Origin: Silurus meridionalis
Taxonomy: Eukaryota > Chordata > Actinopteri > Siluriformes > Siluridae
Assembly (NCBI RefSeq): GCF_014805685.1
Contig: NC_060896.1
Coordinates: 15,531,889-15,595,888 of the forward strand
Length of the DNA: 64,000 bases
Direction: 5' to 3'
Shown piece after piece: positions 54,262 through 64,000 of the stretch. The notes under the pieces are model-generated. The model was not told the origin of the DNA and made no database searches. It saw only the letters and a program-made list of their open reading frames with translations. The translations under genes were made by a program, and so were the position numbers. Numbering within the stretch: the stretch's first letter is position 1; every line of letters begins with the position of its first letter.

Positions 54262-56209
54262 ATAACAGGAAATAAAAGCACTGTGCTAACATGCACACCA
54301 TCATTAGGTAGTAATGATTTCATGAACTTTTTTAATAATAAAATTGAAAACATCAGGCAAGAAATCCAGACGGTTAATATAAATCCAAATTATTATTATA
54401 CATCAACCTGCATTCTCGATCCCTTGCCTACAAGTTTCTTTAAACAGATAACTCCAGAAGTAATTGAACCTGTTTTAAAAATAATAAACTCTTCCATTAG
54501 CACTGGTTATGTACCAAAATCCTTCAAACTGGCAGTTATCCACCCCTTATTAAGAAGCCTGACCTTGACCCATGCCAGTTGTCCAACTACAGACCAATAT
54601 CAAATCTCCCCTTTATATCCAAAATTTTAGAAAAGGTTGTAGCACAGCAGTTATGCTCACACCTACTTATGAATAACATTTTTGAAATGTATCAGTCAGG
54701 ATTTCGGCCTCATCATAGCACAGAGGCGGCGCTAGTTAAGGTCTTAAATGACCTGTTATTGGCCTCTGATCAGGGTTTTGTCTCCTTACTTGTTTTGCTC
54801 GACCTTAGTGCAGCTTTTGACACCATTGATCACACTATACTACTTGCTAGACTTGAGAACGTTGTTGGAATAAAGGAACAGCTCTCTTGGCTCAGGTCTT
54901 ATTTGACTGATCGCTATCAGTTTGTTGGATGTAAATGGTGAGTTCTCCACACTCTATGAGGTAAAGTTTGGTGTTCCTCAAGGATCTGTCTTAGGCCCTC
55001 TGCTTTTCTCTTTATATATGCTGCCTCTTGGTGAAATTATTCATAAACATGGTATTCGCTTCCATTGCTATGCTGATGACACACAGCTGTATATTTCAGC
55101 AAAGCCAGATGAGAGAGATCAGCTTAACAATGTTGAGAAGTGTCTAAAGGACATTATACAGTGGATGCTTAATAACTTTCTTCTGCTCAACTCAGATAAG
55201 ACGGAAGTACTTTTACTAGGACCACATGCAGCTAGAAGTAAACTTTCCGATTACGTAGCATCTCTGGATGGTGTTTCTGTTTTAGCATGTACGGCTGTCA
55301 AAGACCTTGGTGTGATTATTGACCCTAGTCTTTCCTTTGAGTCTCACGTGAATAATATCACCAGGATCGCCTTCTTTCACCTTAGAAATATTGCTAAAAT
55401 TAGAAATATGATGTCGTTACAGGATGCAGAAAAACTAGTTCATGCTTTTGTTACTTCTAGATTAGACTACTGTAATGCTTTACTGTCTGGGTGTGCAAAT
55501 AAGTGCATAAATAAGCTTCAGTTAGTTCAGAATGCAGCAGCAAGGGTCCTCACTAGATCTAGGAAATATGACCACATCAGCCCTGTTTTAATCAGTCTAC
55601 ACTGGCTCCCAATTAAATCTCGCATTGATTATAAAATACTACTACTGACGTATAAAGCACTTGATGGTCTCGCACCGCAGTATCTGAGTGAACTTCTGTA
55701 CCAGTATGATCCTCCACACCTACTTAGATCAAAAGGTGCTGGCTATCTGTTGGTTCCTCAAATAATGAAGACTACAGCAGGGGGAAGATCTTTCTCTTAT
55801 AAAGCCCCACATTTATGGAACCGCCTTCCAACCAGTGTTCGGGACTCGGACACAGTCTCAGTGTTCAAGTCGAGGTTGAAAACGTATTTATTTAGTCAAG
55901 CCTTTGATCAGTAGATTTTTTTCTTAGGTAAAGGCTCAGATCTGGAGGGATCATGGATATAGAGTGTTTGGTGAACTGGGATATTTGTATGCTGTCGTCC
56001 CCTCACATTCACACGTTCACTCATGTTTGTTGACGGTGGTGTGGTGGGTCGTCTCTTATCCCAGAGATCCCTCATGTCTGTGTTACCTTCTGGTTCATCC
56101 TTTTAGTTATGCTGCCATAGCGAGTCTTGCCGGAGTCCAAACTGCACAGTGACATTACTTTCATACAAAAATAAGGACACTTAATAATCAATATCCTTCT
56201 CTTCCTGTC

Positions 56210-56249
<40 letters not shown>

Positions 56250-56757
56250 TCGAGTTAAACATGCTCCGAGGCTCCAGTGACCACTGTTCCAGCCCCTCTC
56301 CCCTCCGTGGATCTTCCCACTTTATCCAGGCCTGCCTCTGGATAGTGTTCTCTTCGACTGGAGGCCACTCTGTGCAGCTTGGGACGGTTTCTCATCAACG
56401 CCTTGGGTGGTTCCATGAAATTCCAGAGTAAGAACGGGCGCTTTGAGGATGGACTGGACTGTGGTTAATGTCAACAGTCTGCTACACTGACTCAGGATAC
56501 AGTTCACTTCTGATCATCATCACTGTACCCCGCAACATTGTATATCTGCTTCAAATGGACCCTCTTTGGTCTGGTTCCTCTCAAGGTTTCTTCCTTGTGC
56601 CATCTCGGGGAGTTTTTCCTTGCCACAGTTGCTCATCAGGGACAAACTTACTTAGAAAGAACATATTTACTTTTAATCACCACATTATCTGTGTAAAGCT
56701 GCTTTAAGACAATGTTCATTGTTAAAAGCGCTATACAAATAAAAATGAATTGAATTG
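54262..56757 (+). mobile_element. CR1/L2-like LINE copy, 5' truncated, best RT
   Basis: It begins in ORF2 at the codons equal to 10285 of the full-length copy (AAATAAAAGCACTG) and runs to the GAATT tail at about 56740-56757. About 70 bases are missing near 54398 relative to copy A. The 3' UTR lacks the MITE seen at 12172. A (TC)n tract lies at 56213-56246. Confidence 0.92.
54283..55914 (+). pseudogene. LINE reverse transcriptase, two frameshifts, catalytic core kept
   Basis: Three overlapping frames cover the RT. 54283-54630 holds F-F-N-N-K-I-E-N-I-R-Q and [11 protein letters not shown]. 54579-54941 holds [23 protein letters not shown] and [12 protein letters not shown] (motif A). 54922-55914 is a 330-residue open frame with [14 protein letters not shown] at 50-53, D-L-G-V-I-I-D-P and [10 protein letters not shown]. 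The shift at about 54918 is one extra G (TTGTTGGATG against TTGTTGATG at 11034). It would copy LINE RNA at the target. No endonuclease is present. Confidence 0.92.
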
Positions 56758-56759
56758 AA

Positions 56760-57640
56760 TTGAATAATGGGTCTTATCTTGGGTCAGGTGAAGGTGAAGA
56801 AGACAGCAGAGTATCAAGAAACTTTTAGCAGAATTTAACAGAAATTGGTGATACCATTTTTTAAGTGAGTACGTGGAGCCTTGTGCCAGGTTACGTTGCA
56901 CAGAGATCCACCTGGCTGAAACATAACATTCTTTAGCACTAATTTGAGCACGTACACAGAATCATGTAATTGCTAAATCACTAAAAACAAGGATAATATT
57001 TGAAGACCTTTAGAAAAAGTAACAAAGACAGGATACATACACATGGTCAGAAAAGGGTGTGTGTATGGGAGCACCTGATGGTCAAAAGTAAGAATTAAAC
57101 ATGGCAGGGAAGTGTGAAGATTACAATTTTCTTTTTTTTTTTGTCCAAAACTAAATTGGCTGAAATTAATAATAATCAGAATGAGTGAACAATCCCCTAA
57201 ATTATGTATGGAGGAAGGATATTTCTGAGATAATGGTAACCGGGAGTGCCAAAATTTGAGGAGTTTCCAAATTAAGTCTGGGATTGTTTTCTGGGATTAG
57301 ATATTAATTCGTTGTATTTGTAAGAGCATGTTGAGGCTTTGCAGAGGTGTGTGGGCTGCTATAACCTCCAGGTAGGTTAAGGTTGACCCTTGATTAGCAT
57401 GAGTGTCATGCTAGTTACAGTAACTAGTGTTTATTTTGTTACAGCTGTTTTAGTGCCCTTCACTTGTGGATGCAATGGTGACTTGTGCTGTGAGCAACTA
57501 TATGACATTTTTCAGCGATTGTTTCCAGGTAGGTATATATTTATTTTAACTATTAACTTTAATTAAGCTAACAAAGTTTTGTTTTTACAATGAAGATGGA
57601 TTTCCTTACATGTTACCATGGGAATAGTGGGACAATCAGT
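56760..57640. other. Non-repeat DNA with one exon-like stretch
   Basis: No transposon is recognised. At 57445-57528 an 84-base stretch is open in one frame and bounded by TTATTTTGTTACAG and CAG-GTAGGT, which fit a splice acceptor and donor. It could be chance. Confidence 0.4.
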
Positions 57641-57644
57641 TTAA

Positions 57645-58135
57645 TTAAATTCATTTTAATTTGTATAGCGCTTAACAATTAACATTGTCATGAAACAGCT
57701 TTACACAGATAATGTGGTGATAAAAATAAATATGTTCTTTATAAGTGTATGTTTGTCCCAGTTTAGCAAGCCGGTGGCAAGGAAAAACTCCCCGAGATGG
57801 CATAAGGAAGAAACTTTGAGAGGAACCAGACTCAAGAGGGTACCCATCCTCATCCGGGTTGCACCAAATGTCCATTTATTGCAGATGTACGATCTTGTGG
57901 GGAACAGTGATAGTGATCATAAGCAAACTGTAGCCCTGAGTCAGTGTAGCAGACTGTTGACATTACCTACAGTCCAAAACCATACTCAAAGCTTCCATTC
58001 TTACTCCAGAATTTCATGGAACCACCCAAGGCGTTGATGAGAAACCGTCCCCAGCTGCTTCTGTCGGAAGATCTGCAGAGGGAAGAGGGGCAGGAGCAGT
58101 GGTCACTGGAACCTTAGCAGCATGTTTAACTCAAC

Positions 58136-58180
<45 letters not shown>

Positions 58181-58412
58181 AGGGGTGACAGGACGAGAAG
58201 GATATGGATTATTATAAGTCTTTATTGTTGTATGAAAGTTAAGGACACTGTGTAGTTGGGGACACCGGCAAGACAAGCTATGGCAGCATAACTAAAATGA
58301 AGATCTAGAAGGTAACACAGACATGAGGGATCTCTGGGATGAGAGATGACCCACCACACCACCGTCAACAAACCTGAATGAACGCGTAAGAGTAAGGGGA
58401 CGACAGCATACA
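57645..58412 (-). mobile_element. CR1/L2-like LINE 3' UTR, inverted copy 1
   Basis: It starts with an AATT-rich tail and TTTGTATAGCGCTTAACAAT, then AAACAGCTTTACACAGATAA, GGCAAGGAAAAACTCCCCGA and the (AG)n tract at 58141-58174. It ends GGGGACGACAGCATAC. It is the complement of 55985-56757. No coding part remains. Confidence 0.9.
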
Positions 58413-58415
58413 ATT

Positions 58416-58660
58416 AATTTCAATTCATTTTTATTTGTATAGCACTTTTAACAATGAACATTGTCTCAAAGCAGCTTTACACAGATAATGTGCTGATTAA
58501 AAGTGAATATGTTCTTTATAAGTAAGTTTGTCCCTGATGAGCAAGCCGGTGGCGACTGTGGCAAGGAAAAGGAGGCAGGCCTGGACGAAGTGGGAAGATC
58601 CACGGAGGGAAGAGGGGCAGGAACAGTGGTCACTGGAGCCTCAGAAGCATGTTTAACTCA

Positions 58661-58699
<39 letters not shown>

Positions 58700-58950
58700 T
58701 GACAGGAAGAGAAGGATATAGATTATTAAGTGTCCTTATTGTTGTATGAAAGTTAATATCACTGTGCAGTTTGGACTCGGGCAAGACTCGCTATGGCAGC
58801 ATAACTACAAGGGAGAACAATATATACAAATATCCCAGTTCACCAAACACTCTATATCCATGATCCCTCCAGATCTGCTCTTTTACCTAAGAAAATCTAC
58901 TGATAAAAGGTTTGAGTAAATATGTTCTCAGCCTTGACTTGAACACTGAG
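58416..58950 (-). mobile_element. CR1/L2-like LINE 3' UTR, inverted copy 2
   Basis: A second tail (CAATTCATTTTTATTTGTAT, then AGCACTTTTAACAATGAACA) begins only a few bases after copy 1 ends. It has the (AG)n tract at 58664-58693, lacks about 170 bases before it compared with 56290-56460, and reaches the last codons of ORF2 near 58930 (S-V-F-K-S-R-L-K degraded). Confidence 0.88.
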
Positions 58951-59399
58951 ACTGTGTTTGAGACCCAAACACATCCCTGCATAATGCTCTTAAAATGATG
59001 GTGCTTTCTTGTCTTGTTTTGCTGTTCTGTTTTGCTTTGTTGATCTCTTGTTCACTGCTGTGCTGCTTGGCTGTGTTTTTTATTTATTTATTTATTTTTA
59101 ATTATTGTTTTTCTATTAAGGCTGGATGCTTTTGGACATGTGAATGTTGCATGTGAATGTTGCATGTGTGTTGTGTTTTTATGGGCCTGTCTTTTAGTCA
59201 TATTGTTATTTGTCTTGTTTTTGACTATTCACTAATTTATTGGTTCCTTTTTTAAGCTGTCTGCAAGTTACATGGTGGTTCAATGGTGGTGAGTTCATCA
59301 CAGTTTTCTTAGAATTATTTTATTTATTTTGTAGTTATTGATTGTTTAATTGTCTTTTTGTTTAGTGTTTATTTAGGCTGACTGACACTGGGGTGGAAG
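58951..59399. other. No gene recognised
   Basis: T-rich sequence with a (TTTA)n run near 59080-59100. Confidence 0.5.
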
Positions 59400-59768
59400 G
59401 CTAGTTTTACTTGCCTGTTGGTGGCAGTTACAACCTACAACTGCAACTGTGCCACCTACATCATCTGGAGCAGTTCAGAATCAATATTTGTCTTATAACG
59501 TGACAAAAACATCTAAAAAAATCTAAATAAAATACAACCTACTCACCAGAGATGCAGACTCATAATTTGCACCGCTCCTCAGAGGCTGTAAGTCAGTGGT
59601 ACCGCTTGTGCCGCCGGGCTGAGACAAGCTAGCTAGCTTCGGGTTGGCCGACCTCTCCTCACAATGTCTAGCTTTTTGGGAAAATGGATTTTTACGTATG
59701 TCCGAAATCAAATCAAGTTTGATACCACAATACCACACCTTCTGCTTGGATCTCAGCATGTCAGACAT
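59400..59768 (-). pseudogene. Second fossil of TTF-finger hAT with shared intron-like sequence
   Basis: On the minus strand the frame reads E-E-R-S-A-N-P-K-L-A-S-L-S-Q-P-G-G, matching P-K-L-A-R-L-S-Q-P-G-K at 3085. Downstream, GTCTGCATCTCTGGTGAGTA and ACAAATATTGATTCTGAACT, then GATGATGTAGGTGGCACAGT, match 3181-3295. The part between (F-V-H-H-F-Q...) is altered. Both copies keep the non-coding stretch, so they descend from DNA copies rather than spliced mRNA. Confidence 0.75.
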
Positions 59769-59774
59769 ATCATC

Positions 59775-60505
59775 ATGGATGACTGTTTATCAGCTAAAAC
59801 AGGACAGGTCAGGTGCTTATATCCCTACATGCCACTGTTTACAACCTTGGGGTAACCATGGACAATTTCTTCTCTTTTTTAGCCCTTTTCATCAGCACAG
59901 GCTGCTAAGGTGCTTGTTCAGTCTCTTGTCATTTTCGAGACTGGACTACTGGACTACTGCAACTCCCTACTGGCAGTTCTAAACCTGAATGCATTTAATC
60001 CTCTGCAAATGATCCAAAATGTATCTGTGTGAATTGTTTCCAAGTTTTCACACACCACTCCACTAATGCGCTCCCTCCACTGGCTTCCAGCACTCATCAG
60101 ATCCGAAACACTGGTGCTTGCCTACCAAGTCAAAAATAGACCAGCACTCACTTACCTCAAAGCTCTTATCACTTCTTGCACTGCACCATGCTCCCTCACA
60201 TTTTCTGTTTGGTCATCATGGTTGTTGAATAAATTTTCCCTAGATGTCTTAACAGCTGTCACTGTCTATCTTCAAATGATGGGTGAGGTTCTACCTCTTC
60301 CTGAAACACTTAAACTAGCACTTATTTTTCCTGTTTGTTTTATGTATTAAAAATAAATATGGCATAATTATTCTTAACAGATTTTTAGGCTGGTGGTATC
60401 ATAACCTAGTGAACCAGTGTTGATGTATTCATTGACAGAGACTTGAAAGCACTTTTGTATGTGACTCTGTATGAGGGTGTCTGCTAAATGCCATAAATGT
60501 AATTG
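59775..60505 (+). mobile_element. LINE fragment (RT C-terminus and 3' end)
   Basis: The sequence encodes A-A-K-V-L-V-Q-S-L-V, L-D-Y-C-N-S-L-L-A-V, L-Q-M-I-Q-N and T-P-L-M-R-S-L-H-W-L-P-A, the C-terminal part of a jockey-group RT. The 3' end is GTATGAGGGTGTCTGCTAAA then TGCCATAAATGTAA, a terminal block also used by the SINE at 938-1122. Stops and shifts are present. Confidence 0.78.
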
Positions 60506-60515
60506 ATATTTATTG

Positions 60516-61142
60516 TCATTCAACCAAGCAAGATGGTGCAAAGCAGAGTGAGAAAGCATGTTTCCTGTAGTTTTTCACCAGGTTTGCACACACTGCAGGA
60601 GGGATTTTGGCCCACTCCTCCACACAGATCTTCTCTAGATCAGTCAGGTTTCTGGCCTGTCGCTGAGTAACACGGAGTTTAAGCTCCCTCCAAAGATTCT
60701 CTATTGGGTTTAGGTCTGGAGACTGGCTAGGCCACGCTACAACCTTGATATGCTTCTTACAGAGCCACTCCTTGGTTATCCTGGCTGTGTGCTTCGGGTC
60801 ATTGTCATGTTGGAAGACCCAGCCTCGACCAATCTTCAATGCCTTAACTGAGGGAAGGAGGTTGTTCCCCAAAGTCTCGCAATACATGGCCCTGGTCATC
60901 CTCTCCTTAAAACAGTGCAGTCGCCCTGTCCCATGTGCAGAAAAACACCCCCAAAGCATGATGCTACCACCCCCATGCTTCACAGTAGGGATGGTGTTCT
61001 TGGGATGGTACTCATCATTCTTCTTCCTCCAAACACGTTTAGTGGAATTATGGCCCAAAAGTTCTATTTTGGTCTCATCCACACACATGACTTTCTCCCA
61101 TGATTCCTCTGGATCATCCAAATGGTCATTGGCAAACTCCAA
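60516..61142 (-). CDS. Tc1 transposase catalytic core, open 208-residue frame
   Basis: Family A sequence lies at about 60555-61142 and lacks both terminal repeats. The frame starts at [10 protein letters not shown] (61142), so the N-terminal DNA-binding half is missing; the first residues come from the junction. The catalytic region is uninterrupted: V-D-E-T-K (Asp, with the usual Trp-Ser changed to Cys-Val), [20 protein letters not shown] (Asp) and [11 protein letters not shown] (Glu). After K-N-Y-R-K the frame runs into unrelated codons and stops. It cannot bind ends on its own and is probably a dead fragment. Confidence 0.85.
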   Translation of the reverse strand: MEFANDHLDDPEESWEKVMCVDETKIELLGHNSTKRVWRKKNDEYHPKNTIPTVKHGGGSIMLWGCFSAHGTGRLHCFKERMTRAMYCETLGNNLLPSVKALKIGRGWVFQHDNDPKHTARITKEWLCKKHIKVVAWPSQSPDLNPIENLWRELKLRVTQRQARNLTDLEKICVEEWAKIPPAVCANLVKNYRKHAFSLCFAPSCLVE

Positions 61143-61144
61143 TC

Positions 61145-61494
61145 AGGCTTGACCTCTGGTGAGAAAGTCACTGTAGAGAGCTTAGTAGCTCTGGAATTGT
61201 AGTCAGGTGTAAAGTTTCAGCAAAATAATTTTCTTTATTTTGCCCTAGTCATGTTTTTTTTTGCTTTCACATTTTAGTCTTTTAACACACACATGTACAT
61301 GCACTAATTTGCATGCATCTATTTGTCTGTTCCTCTCTCTATCTCTGTCTTTTTCTCTCTTTCTTTTAATCTTTATGAAATAGAACCCCCTTATTAATGA
61401 AAGTAATGCACAGGTCTTTGATCCTTAGCACTTACTTCTTCTTGCTCTGCCCTCCATTCACAAACTGGCCCTCAGGTAACTAAGTGTAACCCTG
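61145..61494. other. No gene recognised
   Basis: AT- and T-rich sequence with a TCTCTC-type run near 61330-61365. Confidence 0.5.
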
Positions 61495-62275
61495 TTGTTC
61501 AATCCAAGATGGCAGCGCAGAAGTAGCATGCATTGGCTAACCTTTGCGACCTCAGCTTGCTGCAGCCTCAGGCTACAAAAACCTGGCCCCCAGTCCTCGC
61601 CGTAGGGGATTTTCGAAGCGGTGCTCGAGGAAATGAAAGTGCAGCAAGCCACTGGGTGTCCGTGCTAGACTAAAGGCTAACCCTAACCGGCCGACTCAAA
61701 CATCTGATGGCTTACATCCGATTCCAGCAGACCACAAGGGGAGAGAATGTAGAGTCTTTGTTTTCACAGAGATGTGGCTCAGTGACAGAGTTCTGGATGC
61801 CATCATACAGCCAGATGGACTAGCAGCGTTTTGTGCCGACAGAAATACGTTAAGACTCGTGTTGGTGAAGTGTGTCAACAAGGAATGGTGTAAGAACTCC
61901 AGCTAAATGGTACAGCTACTGCTCATTGCTAGTGGACTTTGTGACTGTAAGATGCAGGTTATTTTATTTACCACAGAAATTCATTACTGGTTTCATAGTA
62001 AGAGTGTACATTACCCCCAGTGCCAATGCTAAGGAGGCAGTGTGTGAACTCTATAGGGCTATTAATGACCTGCAGAATGCTCACCCGGACAGACTGTTTA
62101 TTATCGCCGTAGATTTCAACCATGCAAATCTCAAATCAGTGCTCCCTAAATTCTATCAGCACATGTGGAGTTTGCAATGAGAGGGGTAAACATGCTGGAT
62201 CTTGTTTACACAAACATCCTTGGTGCATATTATGTGGAACTCTATTCTCTGCCTCAGATCTCCGCTGAAGGATTC
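61495..62275 (+). mobile_element. Jockey-group LINE, 5' region and endonuclease fragment
   Basis: After a leader beginning about CAATCCAAGATGGCAGCGCA, frames encode V-F-V-F-T-E-M-W-L-S-D-R-V-L-D, A-I-I-Q-P-D-G-L and A-D-R-N-T. Next come N-K-E-W-C-K-N, V-Y-I-T-P-S-A-N-A-K-E-A-V-C-E-L-Y-R-A-I and L-F-I-I-A-V-D-F-N-H-A-N-L. The endonuclease Gly-Asp of G-D-F-N-H is V-D. It ends after M-L-D-L-V-Y-T-N-I-L, before the S-D-H block. It is probably the same LINE as 63650-64000, separated by piggyBac. Confidence 0.82.
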
Positions 62276-62489
62276 GCTCCGCCTCATCACATAGCCCAGA
62301 AAACCTTAGTGCTAGGGGCAGCCACCTAGAGGCTAGATCCAAGCTTAATCCAATCATTCCCTACCTCCAAGGCGGTTACCCAGTCGCAGTTCGTCTCAAG
62401 TCCCACTGTGTCTGCCGCTGGCACCTGACATTCCTCATGCCACCTGGACAATAAGGACACATAAGTGCAAATCCAAGAATCCAAGATGC

Positions 62490-63645
62490 GGCACAGCAGT
62501 AGCCAAGGGACGCAAATACAAATGGAGAGATGTAACCGTGAGTGAGATATATCGCAACATTGGGCTTTTATTTTACACGGCAATGGTAAATTTGCCCTCC
62601 ATCATAGACTACTGGCAACAGAGCAGTATTTTCACAATTCCCTTTCCAGCAACAATTGTGTCAAGGGACAGATACAGGACAATTTCGTGGAATGTACACA
62701 TGAGTCACCCAGATGCAGACAAAGAAAACGACAGAAAGAGGGGCACATCTAAACATGACGGTCTGTTCAGAGTGAAACCGCTTATGGACACAATCCGTAA
62801 GACATGCAAAGCAATCTATCACCCTAGAAGACATTTAGCCGTGTATGAGAGGATGGTAGCATGCAAAACTAACACTGGGATGATGCAGTACATGAAAGTC
62901 AAGCCAACTAAGTGGGAGTTCAAGTTGTTTGTTCTTGCCGATTCCTCAAATGGATACACCATGTACTTTTCTGTATACACAGGAAAGAACAAGTTTCCCA
63001 CATGCAATGGACTATCATATGACGCTGTACTGTACTGTATTGTTTTATTGTTGCACAATTCCCTTTTTAATGCTGTTCTTGCTAATGTGTATTTTAAATA
63101 AACTACAAAGGAAACACATTCTTTCTTGTAGTACTGTATTTCTCACTCAGATCCTGGCTCAGTGATCCACAGCTTATTATGTAATCCACAGCTCATTATG
63201 CGACCCATTGTCTACAAAGCTGTCAGTCACAGCATGTCGATGCCTCTTCGCATATGGCCTTTCAAAGTAGAAAGTGTATGTTAAATTTTAAATCAATGTA
63301 TTGTTTAATGTGGATGAGCAGGCAGGATGATTTTCACATGATTGCAAAAAAAAACCTACATTAGAAGATCTGTTCTCAAAAAGTCTTGTGAAAACATGTT
63401 TACTATAGGTTTTGTGGCCTTATTTCAGTGAGTTTTCGTTTTGCTTTTTTTTAAAAAACATGCATAAACCTTATTTTGTCAAAAATACAAACACATACAT
63501 ATAGGTGTTTACATATTATGGTAGCCCAGTTTGTGCTAAATACAGTGTAATAAGTCTTTTGTCAATAATATATTTTAAAAGCAACTAAAAAGAACATGTC
63601 AAGAGCATGTCAAAATCTCTCAAAACACCGTCAGACTCCAGAGGG
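62490..63645 (+). mobile_element. piggyBac-like element, left end missing
   Basis: A transposase N-terminal part (62538-63060) is followed by a non-coding 3' region. The right end reads inward as CCCTCTGGAGTCTGACGGTG and is followed by TTAA at 63646-63649, the piggyBac target. No matching left end was found between 62275 and 62490. The C-terminal half of the transposase is deleted. Confidence 0.82.
62538..63101 (+). pseudogene. piggyBac transposase, N-terminal half, first Asp changed
   Basis: An open 187-residue frame begins M-S-E-I-Y-R-N-I-G-L-L-F. The upstream bases continue the similarity (R-K-Y-K-W-R-D-V-T-V), so the true start was further 5'. It carries I-I-D-Y-W, V-S-R-D-R-Y-R-T-I-S-W, L-F-R-V-K-P-L-M-D, Y-M-K-V-K-P-T-K-W-E-F-K-L-F-V-L-A-D and Y-T-G-K-N-K-F-P-T. 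At the place of the first catalytic Asp (D-E-R-M/D-E-S-M in relatives) it has Tyr103 (codon TAT at 62844-62846). From about residue 165 (after S-Y-D-A-V) the codons are no longer piggyBac, so the second and third Asp are gone. Confidence 0.86.
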
Positions 63646-63649
63646 TTAA

Positions 63650-64000
63650 GAAAAGCAAGGGCCAAACTGTCCCGTGCCATCAGAGAGGCGAAGCGCGCAC
63701 ACGCAAAGAAAATCCACGGCCACTTCCAGGACAGTGGAGACACCCGGCGCATGTGGCAGGGCATCCAGGGGATCACGAACTACAAGGCAACATCACCTGC
63801 TGGTGACCATGACGCCTCCCTCCCAGATCCACTGAGCGGAACAGGGGCTCTGTCTAACCACAGCTGAAGTGAGGAAAACTGTATGCAGAGTTAACCCACG
63901 GAAGTCTGCTGGACTTGACAACATTCCTGGCAGAGTGCTCAGGGAATGTGCAGAACAGCTAGCAGATGTCTTTACAGACATCCTCAACATCTCCCTGAGC
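63650..64000 (+). mobile_element. Jockey-group LINE, pre-RT region, cut by window end
   Basis: The frame reads [29 protein letters not shown], then after a shift near 63860 [17 protein letters not shown] and [13 protein letters not shown]. It is the same family as 4503-6038. It continues beyond the window. Confidence 0.88.

Noticed and set aside
62345..62348. TTAA as the left boundary of the piggyBac element
   Set aside because: The bases after it do not resemble the right-end repeat (CCCTCTGGAGTC), so the left end is treated as missing.

Overview
This window reads as AT-rich, gene-poor vertebrate DNA from a teleost fish. A catfish-like otophysan is my best guess, from the dominance of Tc1 elements and the particular LINE 3' tails, but lineage cannot be fixed without a search. 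I see no host protein-coding gene, no rRNA and no functional tRNA gene. Nearly all recognisable coding sequence is transposable-element (TE) derived: Tc1 and mariner, hAT, piggyBac, several LINE clades (RTE, a CR1/L2-like family with an esterase ORF1, and another jockey-group family), DIRS, Ty3/gypsy-like LTR elements, two tRNA-derived SINEs and several non-autonomous elements.

Layout. 1-434: end of a Tc1 copy. 938-1122: SINE. 1752-2620: mariner fossil. 2725-3330: fossil of a TTF-finger hAT. 3400-6038: LINE mosaic. 6175-13962: one RTE LINE split by a 5.1 kb CR1/L2-like LINE, which is itself split by a 353 bp MITE. 14082-15763: complete non-autonomous LTR element with a perfect 5 bp duplication. 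15769-19540: non-repeat DNA. 19563-22880: second CR1/L2-like copy, holding an older Tc1. 22885-25190: non-repeat DNA. 25241-27966: inverted-repeat element carrying a MITE piece and a solo LTR, next to a Tc1. 28573-28797: tRNA-Glu-headed SINE. 28800-31900: mostly non-repeat. 31923-34598: hAT with perfect 8 bp duplications. 35590-46785: DIRS pieces, two Tc1 elements set in TA microsatellite, a gypsy LTR plus gag, and MITEs. 46786-48958: another LINE copy with a second inverted-repeat element in it. 48960-51300: non-repeat DNA. 51301-52416: internally deleted gypsy element with 5 bp duplications. 53400-58950: cluster of CR1/L2-like copies in both orientations. 59400-64000: TTF-hAT fossil, LINE pieces, Tc1 core and piggyBac, ending inside a LINE.

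How the parts relate. The SINE at 28573-28797 ends like the RTE LINE at 13920-13962, and the SINE at 938-1122 ends like the LINE fragment at 59775-60505, so each SINE sits near a plausible source of its mobilising enzyme. The Tc1 copies share a family, and comparing them shows which deletions and stops killed each one. Paralogous copies give 'empty sites' that date some insertions relative to each other. The longest intact frames are the LINE esterase ORF1 (8080-8985), a LINE RT domain frame (54922-55914), a Tc1 catalytic core (60516-61142) and a piggyBac N-terminal part (62538-63101). None is part of a complete autonomous element. I did not find a convincing new biological system. The most worthwhile signals are the nested insertions, the two SINE/LINE pairs, the 30 bp repeat array in the LTR element, the TA-flanked inverted-repeat element seen twice, and the intron shared by two hAT fossils.
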